DNA from: SAR116 cluster bacterium AG-321-K23
GTDB taxonomy: Bacteria > Pseudomonadota > Alphaproteobacteria > Puniceispirillales > Marisalimonadaceae
Direction: 5' to 3'
Length of the DNA stretch: 64,000 nucleotides
Assembly: GCA_003284565.1 (NCBI GenBank)
Contig: QBXO01000005.1
Coordinates: 1 to 64,000 of the forward strand
Every line of letters starts with the position of its first letter. Within the stretch, counting starts at the first letter, position 1. Shown here in pieces: positions 29,182 to 40,016 of the stretch. The notes under the pieces were generated by a model that had not been told where the DNA came from, ran no database searches, and was given only the letters and a program-made list of their open reading frames with translations. Both the position numbers and the translations under genes were made by a program.

Positions 29182-30600
29182 ATGCAAATAATTCCCGTTA
29201 TTCTATCAGGCGGCTCTGGAACAAGGCTCTGGCCCTTGTCTCGCAACGAGTATCCTAAGCAGTATTTACCTTTGGCAGGTGATAACACCATGCTGCAGGA
29301 AACTATCCTGCGTCTCAGTGGATTAGATAACCTTGCAGATCCAATTATTGTTTGTAATGCGGATCATCGTTTTTTAGTGGCAGAGCAGTGCCAGCAAATT
29401 AGGGTTAAGAACCCAATAATATTACTAGAGCCTATTGGCAGAAATACAGCGCCTGCTATCGCTGCAGCGGCACTTCAATCACTTAAAGCCTCTGACGATG
29501 CAGTAATGTTAGTATTGTCAGCTGATCACGTAATTCAAGATATTGACGTATTCCACGAGTCAATTAAAATTGCAAGCAGTCAAGCACAAGATGGTAAATT
29601 AGCTACATTTGGTATTGTGCCAATAGATGCCAACACAGGTTATGGTTATATCAAGTCATCTAAGAACAACACTGATGGCGGATATAAGGTCGAAGAGTTT
29701 GTTGAGAAGCCAGACCTAGAAACCGCACAAGCTTACTTAGAACAAGGTAATTACCTTTGGAACTCTGGCATGTTTATGTTCAAGGCTGATGTACTAATTG
29801 ATGAGCTAACTATCCATTCACCAGATATTGTTCAGTTAGTAAGTGATGCTGTTAATAACGCCACACAGGATCTTGATTTTGTTCGTCTTGAGGAGCAATC
29901 TTTTTCATTAACTCCGGGTATCTCTATTGATTACGCACTCATGGAAAAAAGCGATAATGTGGTTGTTGTGCCACTGGACGCTCAGTGGAATGATATTGGC
30001 TCCTGGACAGCGCTGTACGATATTGGCGCAAAGGATGGTAGTGGTAATGTGCTCAAAGGAGATGTAATTGCGAAAGATACAACTAACACGTATATTTATG
30101 CTTCTCGCCATGTGGTAACTGCAGTTGGCGTAGATAATCTAGTCGTTATTGATACGCCTGACGCTACATTTATTGCTAGTCAAGACAAGGCGCATGAAGT
30201 TAAGTCTATTGTTGAGTCTCTTCAAAAAAAGGGCAGAGATGAGGCCCGCTCCAATCGCAAGGTATATCGTCCGTGGGGCTGGTATGACTCTATTGAAGTT
30301 GGTGTGCATTTTCAAGTTAAGAGATTGCACGTAAATCCTGGTGCAAAACTGTCCCTTCAAATGCATCACCAGCGTGCAGAGCATTGGGTAGTAGTCAGTG
30401 GGACAGCTACAGCGATTAATGGAGAAGATGTCCTTACATTAAAGGAAGGTGATGCAACTTACATTCCGATTAGGACAACACATAGTTTAGAAAATAAAAC
30501 CAATGAGCAGTTAGAGATTATTGAAGTACAAAGTGGCGCTTATTTGGGCGAGGATGATATTGTAAGATTTGAGGATATTTACGGCAGGGTCAAAGATTAA
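29182..30600 (+). CDS. manC: Mannose-1-phosphate guanylyltransferase / mannose-6-phosphate isomerase
   Basis: VILSGGSGTRLWPLSRNEYPKQYLPL; C-terminal cupin RPWGWYDSIEVG...HHQRAEHWVVVSGTA. Confidence 0.96.
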   Translation: MQIIPVILSGGSGTRLWPLSRNEYPKQYLPLAGDNTMLQETILRLSGLDNLADPIIVCNADHRFLVAEQCQQIRVKNPIILLEPIGRNTAPAIAAAALQSLKASDDAVMLVLSADHVIQDIDVFHESIKIASSQAQDGKLATFGIVPIDANTGYGYIKSSKNNTDGGYKVEEFVEKPDLETAQAYLEQGNYLWNSGMFMFKADVLIDELTIHSPDIVQLVSDAVNNATQDLDFVRLEEQSFSLTPGISIDYALMEKSDNVVVVPLDAQWNDIGSWTALYDIGAKDGSGNVLKGDVIAKDTTNTYIYASRHVVTAVGVDNLVVIDTPDATFIASQDKAHEVKSIVESLQKKGRDEARSNRKVYRPWGWYDSIEVGVHFQVKRLHVNPGAKLSLQMHHQRAEHWVVVSGTATAINGEDVLTLKEGDATYIPIRTTHSLENKTNEQLEIIEVQSGAYLGEDDIVRFEDIYGRVKD

Positions 30601-30601
30601 T

Positions 30602-31038
30602 GTTGAACGATCAAATATTTAAAAAATTTGTTGATTCTGCCCCACTGATTTCTATTGATATTTTAATTAAAAAAGGTAATAAAATATTATTTGGCAGGAA
30701 AATTAATAAACCTGCACAGGGTTATTTCTTTATTAATTGGCGGTATAATTAATAAGAATGAAACCATTGACAATACAATGGCAATAGTGACTTTAAATGA
30801 GATTAATAATGAGTTGAAATCTGTACCAAAGTTTATTGGTGTCTTTGAGCATTTTTATGATGATAGCAACTATGAAAATGTATCAACACACTATTTAGAA
30901 ATTGCTAATGAGTATGAGGAAGAAGAGACTCTAGGTCTACCAACCAAGCAACAAAGTGAATACCAATGGTTTACTGTTGATGAATTATTAAATAGCAATC
31001 AATTACATAAATATATAAAGGACTATTTTAGAAATTAA
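30602..31038 (+). pseudogene. gmm: GDP-mannose mannosyl hydrolase (Nudix), frameshifted
   Basis: Frame 1: LNDQIFKKFVDSAPLISIDILIKKGNKILFGRKINKPAQGYFFIN then shift at ~30738 to GGIINKNETIDNTMAIVTLNEI...FIGVFEHFYDDSNYENVSTHYLE. Confidence 0.8.
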
Positions 31039-31040
31039 AT

Positions 31041-32135
31041 ATGGCAAAAAACAAAGTAGCACTAATTACAGGCATAACAGGACAGGATGGCTCCTACTTA
31101 GCAGAATTTTTGTTAGACAAGGGGTATGAAGTTCACGGCATCAAGCGTCGCGCATCCTCATTCAATACCAAGCGAATTGATCATCTCTATCAAGATCCTC
31201 ATGAAACTGATAGAAAATTAGTGCTTCATTATGGAGATCTGTCGGATTCAATGAGTTTGGTGGGTGTTATTCAGAAAATTAAACCCGACGAAATTTACAA
31301 TTTGGGTGCGCAGTCACACGTGGCTGTTTCTTTTGAGACACCTGAATATACAGCTGAAACTGTTGGTCTGGGTGCGCTTCGTGTGCTTGAGGCTATTCGC
31401 ATTTCAGGTCTTGAAAAGAAAATTCGTTATTACCAGGCTTCCACTTCAGAACTATACGGCGAAGTACAAGAAACCCCACAAAAAGAGACTACACCGTTCT
31501 ACCCACGTTCTCCATACGCAGCAGCTAAGTTATACGCTTATTGGATTACGATTAATTATCGTGAGGCATATGGTATGTATGCCTGTAACGGCATATTGTT
31601 TAATCACGAATCTCCAGTGCGTGGCGAGACTTTTGTTACTCGTAAAATTACTCGGGCTTTGGCTCGTATTTCGTTAGGCTTGCAAGATACGCTTTATTTG
31701 GGGAACATGAATGCGTTGCGAGATTGGGGCCATGCAAAAGATTATGTTGAGGTGCAGTGGCTAATGCTTCAACAAGATGAGCCAGATGATTTTTGTATCG
31801 CTACTGGTGTTCAGTATTCAGTGCGTGACTTTGTTGATTTTGCTTGGGGACATTTAGGTAAGAAGATTCGATGGGAAGGCGAAGGCATGGATGAGAAAGG
31901 TTATGATTCTGAAACAGGCAATTTAGTCGTTGCAGTTGACAAGCGCTACTTCCGTCCAACGGAAGTAGAAACATTATTGGGTGATCCATCTAAAGCCAAA
32001 GAAAAATTAGGCTGGGAGCCAAAAATCACTCTAGAAGAAATGGTGCATGAAATGATGGAAAATGACATTAATATCGCCAAGCGTGATTCATTAGTGAAAG
32101 ACTATGGTTTTAAAGCACCAGATTTTAATGAGTAA
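31041..32135 (+). CDS. gmd: GDP-mannose 4,6-dehydratase
   Basis: [46 protein letters not shown]. Confidence 0.97.
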   Translation: MAKNKVALITGITGQDGSYLAEFLLDKGYEVHGIKRRASSFNTKRIDHLYQDPHETDRKLVLHYGDLSDSMSLVGVIQKIKPDEIYNLGAQSHVAVSFETPEYTAETVGLGALRVLEAIRISGLEKKIRYYQASTSELYGEVQETPQKETTPFYPRSPYAAAKLYAYWITINYREAYGMYACNGILFNHESPVRGETFVTRKITRALARISLGLQDTLYLGNMNALRDWGHAKDYVEVQWLMLQQDEPDDFCIATGVQYSVRDFVDFAWGHLGKKIRWEGEGMDEKGYDSETGNLVVAVDKRYFRPTEVETLLGDPSKAKEKLGWEPKITLEEMVHEMMENDINIAKRDSLVKDYGFKAPDFNE

Positions 32136-32146
32136 TTGATTTAGAA

Positions 32147-33103
32147 ATGGATCTTAACGACAAAATCTATATTGCAGGGCATCGTGGCCTAGTAGGCTCT
32201 GCAATAGTTAGGCAATTAGAAGAAAGGGATTTCACCAATCTGTTAGTGCGCGAACATAAAGAGCTAGACCTCACTAATCAGGTGGCAGTGCAAGCCTTTT
32301 TTTCACAAGAAAAACCTGATTATGTTATTCTTGCTGCAGGAAAAGTGGGCGGTATTCATGCAAATAACACTTATCCAGCTGACTTTATCTATCAAAACTT
32401 AATGATAGGTGCTAATATCATTAATTCGGCTTATGAGCACAAGGTTAAACGCTTATTGTTTTTAGGCAGTACTTGTATTTACCCTAGGTCTGTAGAGCAG
32501 CCAATGCGTGAAGATGCAATGCTCACCAATGTATTAGAACCAACTAATGAGCCTTATGCACTATCAAAGATAGCAGGTATTAAACTTTGTGAATCATACA
32601 ACCGTCAACACGGTACAGATTTCCGTTCAGTAATGCCAACCAACCTTTATGGTATTAATGATAACTTTCATCCGGAGAACTCACACGTTATCCCAGCACT
32701 GATGCGACGTTTTCATGAAGCAAAGGTAAATAATGAGCCTGAAGTAGTTGTGTGGGGTACAGGCAATGCAATGCGTGAATTTTTGTATGTCGATGACATG
32801 GCTGCAGCATCACTATTTGTACTTGAGTTAGATAAGCAAACTTACCAAGCCAACACTCAACCAATGCTCTCACATATTAATGTTGGAACAGGCAAGGATA
32901 TAACTATTCGTGAAATGGCAGAAACGATGAAAGAGGTGACTGAGTTTACTGGCAAACTTCGCTTTGACACAACTAAATCAGAGGGTACTCTGAGAAAATT
33001 GATTGATGTAACTCGGCTGGAAGGTATGGGCTGGAAGTATAGTATAGATTTAAAAGAGGGTCTTAAAAAAACATATGAATGGTATTTTGAGAGTAATAAG
33101 TAG
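32147..33103 (+). CDS. fcl: GDP-L-fucose synthase
   Basis: [69 protein letters not shown]. Confidence 0.97.
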   Translation: MDLNDKIYIAGHRGLVGSAIVRQLEERDFTNLLVREHKELDLTNQVAVQAFFSQEKPDYVILAAGKVGGIHANNTYPADFIYQNLMIGANIINSAYEHKVKRLLFLGSTCIYPRSVEQPMREDAMLTNVLEPTNEPYALSKIAGIKLCESYNRQHGTDFRSVMPTNLYGINDNFHPENSHVIPALMRRFHEAKVNNEPEVVVWGTGNAMREFLYVDDMAAASLFVLELDKQTYQANTQPMLSHINVGTGKDITIREMAETMKEVTEFTGKLRFDTTKSEGTLRKLIDVTRLEGMGWKYSIDLKEGLKKTYEWYFESNK

Positions 33104-33104
33104 A

Positions 33105-33735
33105 AATAGCAATCGCCGGCACCTGCTACGTTAGCCTATCAAATGCTATGCTCTTGTCTCAAAACCATGATATTATAGCTTTTGATATCATCCCTGAGAA
33201 AATAGATCAACTTAACAATAAAATCTCTCCAATCGTAGATAGTGAGGTTATAGATTTTCTAGCCAATAAAAGCCTAAACTTCACTGCAACGCTTGATAAG
33301 TAGTTGGCTTATAAAGATGCCGACTTTGTTATCAATTCCACATCTACATATACGATACTGCTAAAAAATATTTCAATGCTGTTTCTGTTGAAGTAGTCAT
33401 TCAAGATGTAATTGATATCAATCCTAGTGCGGTGATGATTATCAAGTCAACTGTAAAGGTTGATTATACGCAAAGCATTAAAGAGAAATTCAATATTAAT
33501 AATATCATCTTCTTACCAAAATTTTTAAGAAAAGGCCTTGTTCTTGACGACACCCTACCCTTCACACATTATTGTGGGCGAGAAGTTTGAATGAGTTGAA
33601 GTGTTTGCGAACCTTTTACAAGAAGTTGCTATAAAAGAGAATATTAATGTTCTGTTTACATATTCTACTGAAGCAGAAGCAATAAAACTTTTTAGCAATA
33701 CTATCTTGCTATGAGGGTTTCATACAATGTTATAG
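33105..33735 (+). pseudogene. ugd: Decayed UDP-glucose 6-dehydrogenase
   Basis: Readable in pieces: IAIAGTCYVSLSNAMLLSQNHDIIAFDIIPEKIDQLNNKISPIVDSEVIDFLANKSLNFTATLDK*LAYKDADFVINST..., [74 protein letters not shown] with stops and frameshifts. Confidence 0.88.
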
Positions 33736-33815
33736 GTAAGGTTTATACTAGAGATTTATTTAACTCAGATTAGTTAAATAAATAGAATAACAACAAATTA
33801 AAAAATAAGAATTAT

Positions 33816-34673
33816 ATGAAAATATTAGTAACAGGTGGTGCAGGATTTATTGGTAGTCACCTTTGTGAAGAGTTGGTAAAAAATAAAAATAATAGTGTGT
33901 ATTCATTAGACAACTATTCAACTGGAACAAAGAAAAATCATGTTGAGGGAGTGACTTATATACAGGGGGAGACTAAAAATATTGACAATCTAATTGATTT
34001 CAATCCAGAGATTGTTTATCACCTTGGAGAATATTCACGAGTTGAGCAAAGTTTCGATGATATTGAAAAGTTATGGGGTAGCAATAAAGACGGTATTTTT
34101 GCTATATTGCAATTTTGTAGAAAACACTCCTCAAAATTAGTATATGCTGGAAGTAGCACTAAGTTTGGAGATGGTGGCATTGGAAGAAATCAGAGTCCAT
34201 ATGCATGGACAAAAGCATCAAATACAGAGCTGGTTAAAAATTATGGAGATTGGTTTGGACTCAAATTTGCAATTACATATTTTTATAATGTTTACGGTGG
34301 TAGGGAAATATCAACAGGGAAGTACGCAACTTTAATTGCCTTATTTAAAGAAAAATATAAAAATAGAGAGCCTTTAACGGTTGTAAGTCCTGGCACTCAA
34401 CTAAGAAACTTTACACATATTGATGATATTATTTCAGGCCTTATTATGGTAGGAGAAAAAGGTAGTGGTGATAATTATGGTATAGGTTGTTCAGAATCAT
34501 TTTCAATATTAGATATAGCAAATATGTTTGATACCAAAATAAAAATGTTACCAGAAAGAAAAGGAAATAGAATGACCTCCAAGGTTGAATGTGAAAAGAT
34601 AAAAATCCTTGGCTGGAGTGAGACGAAATCAGTTTTAGATTACATTGAAAGTTTTAAAAATAATAATAAATAG
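33816..34673 (+). CDS. NAD-dependent epimerase/dehydratase (UDP-glucose 4-epimerase-like)
   Basis: MKILVTGGAGFIGSHLCEELVKN; SPYAWTKASN; YFYNVYGGRE. Confidence 0.9.
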   Translation: MKILVTGGAGFIGSHLCEELVKNKNNSVYSLDNYSTGTKKNHVEGVTYIQGETKNIDNLIDFNPEIVYHLGEYSRVEQSFDDIEKLWGSNKDGIFAILQFCRKHSSKLVYAGSSTKFGDGGIGRNQSPYAWTKASNTELVKNYGDWFGLKFAITYFYNVYGGREISTGKYATLIALFKEKYKNREPLTVVSPGTQLRNFTHIDDIISGLIMVGEKGSGDNYGIGCSESFSILDIANMFDTKIKMLPERKGNRMTSKVECEKIKILGWSETKSVLDYIESFKNNNK

Positions 34674-34748
34674 TAAATTAAACAAAAAACTATAACAAGT
34701 TTAAATGGACTCTTGGCATGTGATTTAGATAATAAAAAAAGGATGTAA

Positions 34749-36011
34749 ATGAAAAAAATAGCTATAATTGGTCTTGGTTACGTTGGACTCCCTCTTGCTG
34801 TAGAGTTCGGTAAAAAACGTGTAGTTATTGGTTTTGATATTAACCAATGTAGAATTAATGATCTTAAAAATGGTGTCGATTCAACTCTTGAAATTAGTTC
34901 TGAAGGGCTTAAAAATGCGGTCCATTTAAGTTACGCAACTAACGTTAATGATTTAAAAGATTGTAAGATTTTTATCATCACTGTCCCGACACCAATTGAC
35001 AAGCATAAAAGACCTGATTTAACTCATTTAGAAAAATCCAGTGAGGCAGTTGGCTCCATTCTTAAAAAAGGTGATATTGTTATTTATGAATCAACCGTTT
35101 ATCCGGGCGCTACTGAAGAGGTTTGTGTACCCGTCCTTGAGCAGCAATCTGGCTTAACTTTTAATAAAGACTTTTATTGCGGCTACTCTCCTGAGCGTAT
35201 TAATCCAGGTGATAAAGAACATAGAGTTACCACTATTAAAAAAGTAACAGCGGGCTCAACTCCTGAGATTGCTACTGAAGTTGATGAGCTGTATAAAGAG
35301 ATTGTTATTGCCGGCACACATAAGGTGAGTAGTATTAAAGTTGCTGAAGCTGCAAAGGTTATTGAAAACATTCAAAGAGATGTAAATATTGCTCTTATTA
35401 ATGAGTTTGCGCTTATTTTTAATAAACTAGATATTGATACAGAATCAGTGTTAAAAGCCGCAGGCACTAAGTGGAATTTTTTACCATTCAGGCCAGGCTT
35501 AGTAGGAGGGCACTGTATTGGTATTGATCCATACTATTTAACTCACAAAGCGTTAGAGGTGGGTTACAACCCCGAGATGATTCTTGCCGGTCGAAGACTA
35601 AACGACAGTATGGGATCTTATGTGGCAGACCAAGTGATAAAACTCATGAATAAGAAACGCATTCACGTTGTAGATGCGAATGTACTGATCATGGGTCTAA
35701 CATTCAAAGAGAACTGTCCAGATCTTCGCAATACTCGTGTCGTTGATTTAGTTAAAGAATTTGAAGGTTTTAACTGCAATATAGATGTATATGATCCATG
35801 GGTTGATAAGGATGAGGCTCTACATAAATATGGTATTAACCCAATCGATCAGCCGTCAGAGGGTAAATATGATGCAATATTGTTAGCAGTTGCACATGAT
35901 AAATTTAGAGATTTATCATTGGCTCAAATAAAAGCTTTTGGTAAAGATAGTCACGTTCTTTACGATATTAAATATTTACTTAAAGCCAATGAAATAGACG
36001 GAAGACTATAA
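34749..36011 (+). CDS. Nucleotide sugar dehydrogenase (UDP-N-acetylglucosamine 6-dehydrogenase, TviB/VipA/WbpO-type)
   Basis: [58 protein letters not shown]. Confidence 0.95.
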   Translation: MKKIAIIGLGYVGLPLAVEFGKKRVVIGFDINQCRINDLKNGVDSTLEISSEGLKNAVHLSYATNVNDLKDCKIFIITVPTPIDKHKRPDLTHLEKSSEAVGSILKKGDIVIYESTVYPGATEEVCVPVLEQQSGLTFNKDFYCGYSPERINPGDKEHRVTTIKKVTAGSTPEIATEVDELYKEIVIAGTHKVSSIKVAEAAKVIENIQRDVNIALINEFALIFNKLDIDTESVLKAAGTKWNFLPFRPGLVGGHCIGIDPYYLTHKALEVGYNPEMILAGRRLNDSMGSYVADQVIKLMNKKRIHVVDANVLIMGLTFKENCPDLRNTRVVDLVKEFEGFNCNIDVYDPWVDKDEALHKYGINPIDQPSEGKYDAILLAVAHDKFRDLSLAQIKAFGKDSHVLYDIKYLLKANEIDGRL

Positions 36012-36800
36012 ATGATTAATTACGAACAATTACAAGAACACTTAAGGAGTAATCAAAGCTCTTGGTTGGTAGCTGGCGTTGCAGTTTTATTGGCTATAAC
36101 TTAGTTGAGAAGTTATTAACCTTATCATCAAAAAGTGGTGGGCTTAGATAACATTGATACTGGCGATCAACATAATAAAGATCAAACCATAGAAGACGCT
36201 AATAATACTACTGGCCCAATAATACTACTGGCAAGGACTTAAGGGTAACTTTAAGTTTGTTAATGATGATATAAGAGAGTTGAGTAATGTAAGGATGTAC
36301 GTAATAGTGCCGACTATGTACTAAAACAGGCTGAACTAGGATTAGTGCCTAGATCAATCGAAGACCCTATTAATACCAACAGTTCTAATAATGATGGCTT
36401 AAACATGCTAGTTGCTAGTAAAGATGCAAACGTAAAATGATTTATCTATGCAGTATCAAGCTCTACTTATGGTGATCATCCAGATCTTCCGAAAGTAAGA
36501 GATAAGATTGGCAATTCTTTAAGCTCTTATGGGGTAACTAAAGTTGTTAATGAGCTTTATTCCAATGTATTTGCAAAAACTTATGGATTTAAAATCATAG
36601 AGTTAAGATACTTCAACATTTTTGGCAAAACACAAGATCCAAATGGTATGTAAGCAGTAGTCATACCAAAATGGTTGGTGGCTATTTTAAATAAAGAGGA
36701 TGTGTATACTAATGTTGATGGTGAAACGAGTTGGGATTTTTGTTATATTGATAATACAGTCCAAATAAATCTACTTGCAACAACAAGTATTGTAAATTAA
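36012..36800 (+). pseudogene. Decayed TviC/WbpP-type UDP-HexNAc 4-epimerase
   Basis: MINYEQLQEHLRSNQSSWLVAGVA...GYNLVEKLLTLSSK...GLDNIDTGDQHN...DLRVTLSLLMMI-type frameshifts; ...RSIEDPINTN..., [70 protein letters not shown]; multiple stops. Confidence 0.87.
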
Positions 36801-36834
36801 TACATTTGAAATTATATGAAGGTGCTTTAAAAAT

Positions 36835-37830
36835 ATGAAATTAGAAAAATTAATAATAGCTGAAATTGGCTCCGTACATGATGGATCGTTTGGCAATGCT
36901 ATGAATTTAATTGAATCAGCAGCAAAACACGGGGCAAACTGTGTTAAATTTCAGACTCATATTGCCCAAGCCGAGACTTTGTTATCTGCGCCCAATCCTC
37001 TTTATTTTACAGGTGAGCCTCGTTTTGAATACTTTAAGCGCACATCATTTAGTGTGGAGCAGTGGATAGCATTGCGGCAAATGGCCGAAGATTGTAATGT
37101 AGAATTTCTTTCTTCTCCCTTTTCTTTAGAGGCTGTAGATTTATTGGAAGAAATTGGAATATCAGCATATAAAATTCCATCTGGAGAAATTAGTAACACT
37201 CCTTTAATCGAGAAAATAGCAGAAATTGGTAAACCTGTAATTGTTTCTTCAGGTATGAGCAACTGGGGTGATCTAGATAATGTTGTTAACTTGCTAAAAG
37301 AAAATTGCGATCTTGCTGTAATGCAATGTTCCTCAATATATCCATGTCCTAATGAGAAGGTTGGATTAAACGTTATTAATGAAATAAGGAATCGTTATAA
37401 CTGTTTTGTTGGTTTTTCAGACCATACTGAGGGAATTGCAGCTTCAATTTCTGCTGCAACCTTAGGGGCAACAATAATTGAAAAGCACTTTACTTTTTCT
37501 AAGCAGATGTATGGAAGTGATGCAAAAAATTCTATGGAGCCTCTAGAGTTTAATGTAATGTGTAATGCAATTAAAGATGTATGGGTTATTATGGACAATC
37601 CTATAGATAAGAATGATATTTTAGAATATAAAGAAATGAAATTAATTTTTCAAAAAAGTATAGTGTCTAAAGAAGATCTTTCAGTTGGCACAATTTTAAA
37701 AAAAGAACACATGGCTTTTAAAAAGCCTGGAAGCGGCATTGAAGCCAAAAATTATAGAGAGTTGATTGGAAAAAAGTTGACAAAGAGTTTTCTTAAAGAT
37801 GAAATGTTTACATTAGATTTCTTAGAATAG
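36835..37830 (+). CDS. neuB: N-acetylneuraminate synthase family protein
   Basis: LIIAEIGSVHDGSFGNAMNLIESAAKHGANCVKFQTH; KIPSGEISNTPLIEKIAEIGKPVIVSSGM; C-terminal SAF-like domain. Confidence 0.93.
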   Translation: MKLEKLIIAEIGSVHDGSFGNAMNLIESAAKHGANCVKFQTHIAQAETLLSAPNPLYFTGEPRFEYFKRTSFSVEQWIALRQMAEDCNVEFLSSPFSLEAVDLLEEIGISAYKIPSGEISNTPLIEKIAEIGKPVIVSSGMSNWGDLDNVVNLLKENCDLAVMQCSSIYPCPNEKVGLNVINEIRNRYNCFVGFSDHTEGIAASISAATLGATIIEKHFTFSKQMYGSDAKNSMEPLEFNVMCNAIKDVWVIMDNPIDKNDILEYKEMKLIFQKSIVSKEDLSVGTILKKEHMAFKKPGSGIEAKNYRELIGKKLTKSFLKDEMFTLDFLE

Positions 37831-37959
37831 TCTAACTATGTTAAGTAAGTATTTATTAGGTTTCCTAAATAATAATATTAAATTTTTAACTAGTGTTTCT
37901 TATATTAAGCACATTAGAAGTGTTTTTTAAAAATAATTTAAAACTTTAAGGGTAAATTT

Positions 37960-39108
37960 ATGATACGCAAAATATGTGTATTTGTAGGTTCTAGGGCTAA
38001 TTATTCTAGTATAAAATCAGCAATGGTAGCTATTAATGAGCACCCTAATCTTGAACTTCAGTTAGTTTTGGGAGCTTCCGCATTGCTAGATAGATACGGC
38101 TTGGTTTCTGAATTGATTAAAGCGGATGGATTTAAAGTTTCTGGAGAAGTTTATATGCTTCTTGAGGGGGAAACCCCAACTACAATGGCAAAATCTACTG
38201 GGATTGGATTAATGGAGTTGCCGACAGTTTTTGAAAGATTGCAGCCAGACATTGTTTTAACTGTTGGAGATAGATTTGAAACCATGGCGACAACTATTGC
38301 AGCAAGCTATATGAATATACCAGTAGCTCATACTATGGGTGGAGAAGTTACTGGTACGATTGATGAAAGTATTCGTCATGCTGTAACAAAATTTGCTCAT
38401 ATTCACTTTCCTGCAACTAAAGATGCTAAGGATAGAATTATAAAACTTGGTGAAAGAGAAGAAGATGTTTATGTTGTTGGCTGTCCAAGGATTGATTTAG
38501 TTGATGAGGTTCTTAATAACAAGAAAATTAACGAAAGTTTTATGAATAAAGGCATCGGAAGTAAAATTGACATTAATAAGCCTTTTCTTCTTGTATCTCA
38601 GCATCCAGTAACCACAGAATATGGCAATGGCGAAAGTCAGATAGAGATAACATTGAATGCAGTAAGAAAAACGGGCTATCCGTCCATTGTGCTGTGGCCT
38701 AATGCAGATGCAGGGTCGGATGATATTGCTCGTGGCATAAGAAAATATAGATTAAAAAATTCAAACGATAATATGCATCTCTTTAAAAATCTACCTGTTA
38801 ATGTTTATATTCAACTTATGAGTAAGACCCTTTGCTTAGTGGGTAATTCATCTAGTGGAATCAGAGAAGCAGCATTTATTGGAACACCAGTGGTAAATAT
38901 TGGAAGTAGGCAGGTGATGAGGGAGCGTGGTAAAAATGTAATAGATGCCTCTTACAATGAAATTGAAATACTCGAAGCTATTAAGAAGCAAATTAAAAAT
39001 GGGGCATATCCAAAAGAGTCTATTTATGGTGATGGCAATGCGGGAGTTAAAATCGCAAATATATTGAGTAAATGCACTTGGAATATACAAAAGAGAATCA
39101 CATATTAA
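37960..39108 (+). CDS. neuC: UDP-N-acetylglucosamine 2-epimerase (hydrolysing)
   Basis: CVFVGSRANYSSIKSAM; DIVLTVGDRFETMATTIAASYMNIPVAHTMGGEVTGTIDESIRHAVTKFAHIHFPAT. Confidence 0.93.
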   Translation: MIRKICVFVGSRANYSSIKSAMVAINEHPNLELQLVLGASALLDRYGLVSELIKADGFKVSGEVYMLLEGETPTTMAKSTGIGLMELPTVFERLQPDIVLTVGDRFETMATTIAASYMNIPVAHTMGGEVTGTIDESIRHAVTKFAHIHFPATKDAKDRIIKLGEREEDVYVVGCPRIDLVDEVLNNKKINESFMNKGIGSKIDINKPFLLVSQHPVTTEYGNGESQIEITLNAVRKTGYPSIVLWPNADAGSDDIARGIRKYRLKNSNDNMHLFKNLPVNVYIQLMSKTLCLVGNSSSGIREAAFIGTPVVNIGSRQVMRERGKNVIDASYNEIEILEAIKKQIKNGAYPKESIYGDGNAGVKIANILSKCTWNIQKRITY

Positions 39109-39160
39109 TTTCTTCAATCTCAATTATGCACACTTTTTTTATTAAAAACCAAATTATACT

Positions 39161-39853
39161 ATGAAAGTTCTTGGCATTATTATCGCCCGAGGCGGATCTA
39201 AAGGCATCCCAGGAAAAAATATTAAGAATCTTGCTGGGAAACCCCTCATTTCATACACTATAGAAGCTGGATTAAAAAGTAAGTTAATTTCAAAACTTAT
39301 ACTTTCAACAGATGACGAGGGGATTGCTAAAATTGCAAGAAAATATGGTGTAAGTGTGCCATTTATAAGGCCGGAAAAATTATCAAAAGATGATACTCCA
39401 GGTTTGCCAGTAATTACCCACGCAGTAAAATATATGAAGGAGGAAAATAATTATCAACCAGATGTTATTGTTGTTTTACAACCAACCTCTCCTTTAAGGC
39501 GATCAGATCATATTGATGAGGCGTTAAAGATATTTTTGGATTATAAGACAGATTCAGTTGTTAGTGTGACTAAAGCGCCACATAATGCAAATCCATATTC
39601 AATAATGAGTGTAAACAAAGATGGGTCAATTAAACAGTTTCAGAAGTATAATGAATTGGGAAATTTACGACAAAAAAAACCAGTATTTTATTGTAGAAAT
39701 GGGGCGATTTATGCTTGCACATATAAGTGTTTGATTGAGAATGAAACTTTATATGGTAACCTAACTATTCCATATTTTATGGAAAAAAAAGATTCATTCG
39801 ATATTGATGATGAAATTGATTGGAAGATTATGGAATGTTTCCTAAATACATGA
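39161..39853 (+). CDS. neuA: CMP-nonulosonate (sialic acid) cytidylyltransferase
   Basis: IIARGGSKGIPGKNIKNLAGKPLISYTIEAGLKS; VVLQPTSPLRRSDHIDEAL. Confidence 0.94.
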   Translation: MKVLGIIIARGGSKGIPGKNIKNLAGKPLISYTIEAGLKSKLISKLILSTDDEGIAKIARKYGVSVPFIRPEKLSKDDTPGLPVITHAVKYMKEENNYQPDVIVVLQPTSPLRRSDHIDEALKIFLDYKTDSVVSVTKAPHNANPYSIMSVNKDGSIKQFQKYNELGNLRQKKPVFYCRNGAIYACTYKCLIENETLYGNLTIPYFMEKKDSFDIDDEIDWKIMECFLNT

Positions 39854-40016
39854 TAAATTGAAGTAAAATCTTTAACTAAAATAATTTGAATTTAAAAAAA
39901 CAGGCAATTAAATGGTATTCATACAGTCCTTATCCTTGGTGGGAGTGAATGTGTTGGATTTGGTTGTTCTAGAAAAGGAATAATATAATATTTTTTAAAA
40001 TGTATGAATTTAAAGG

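Noticed and set aside
31264-31677. 137-aa plus-strand ORF
   Set aside because: Out-of-frame overlap within gmd; frame of gmd is unambiguous
39854-40016. Possible gene remnant (reads VLILGGSECVGFGCSRKGII) between neuA and the APH-like kinase
   Set aside because: Too short and without a convincing family match
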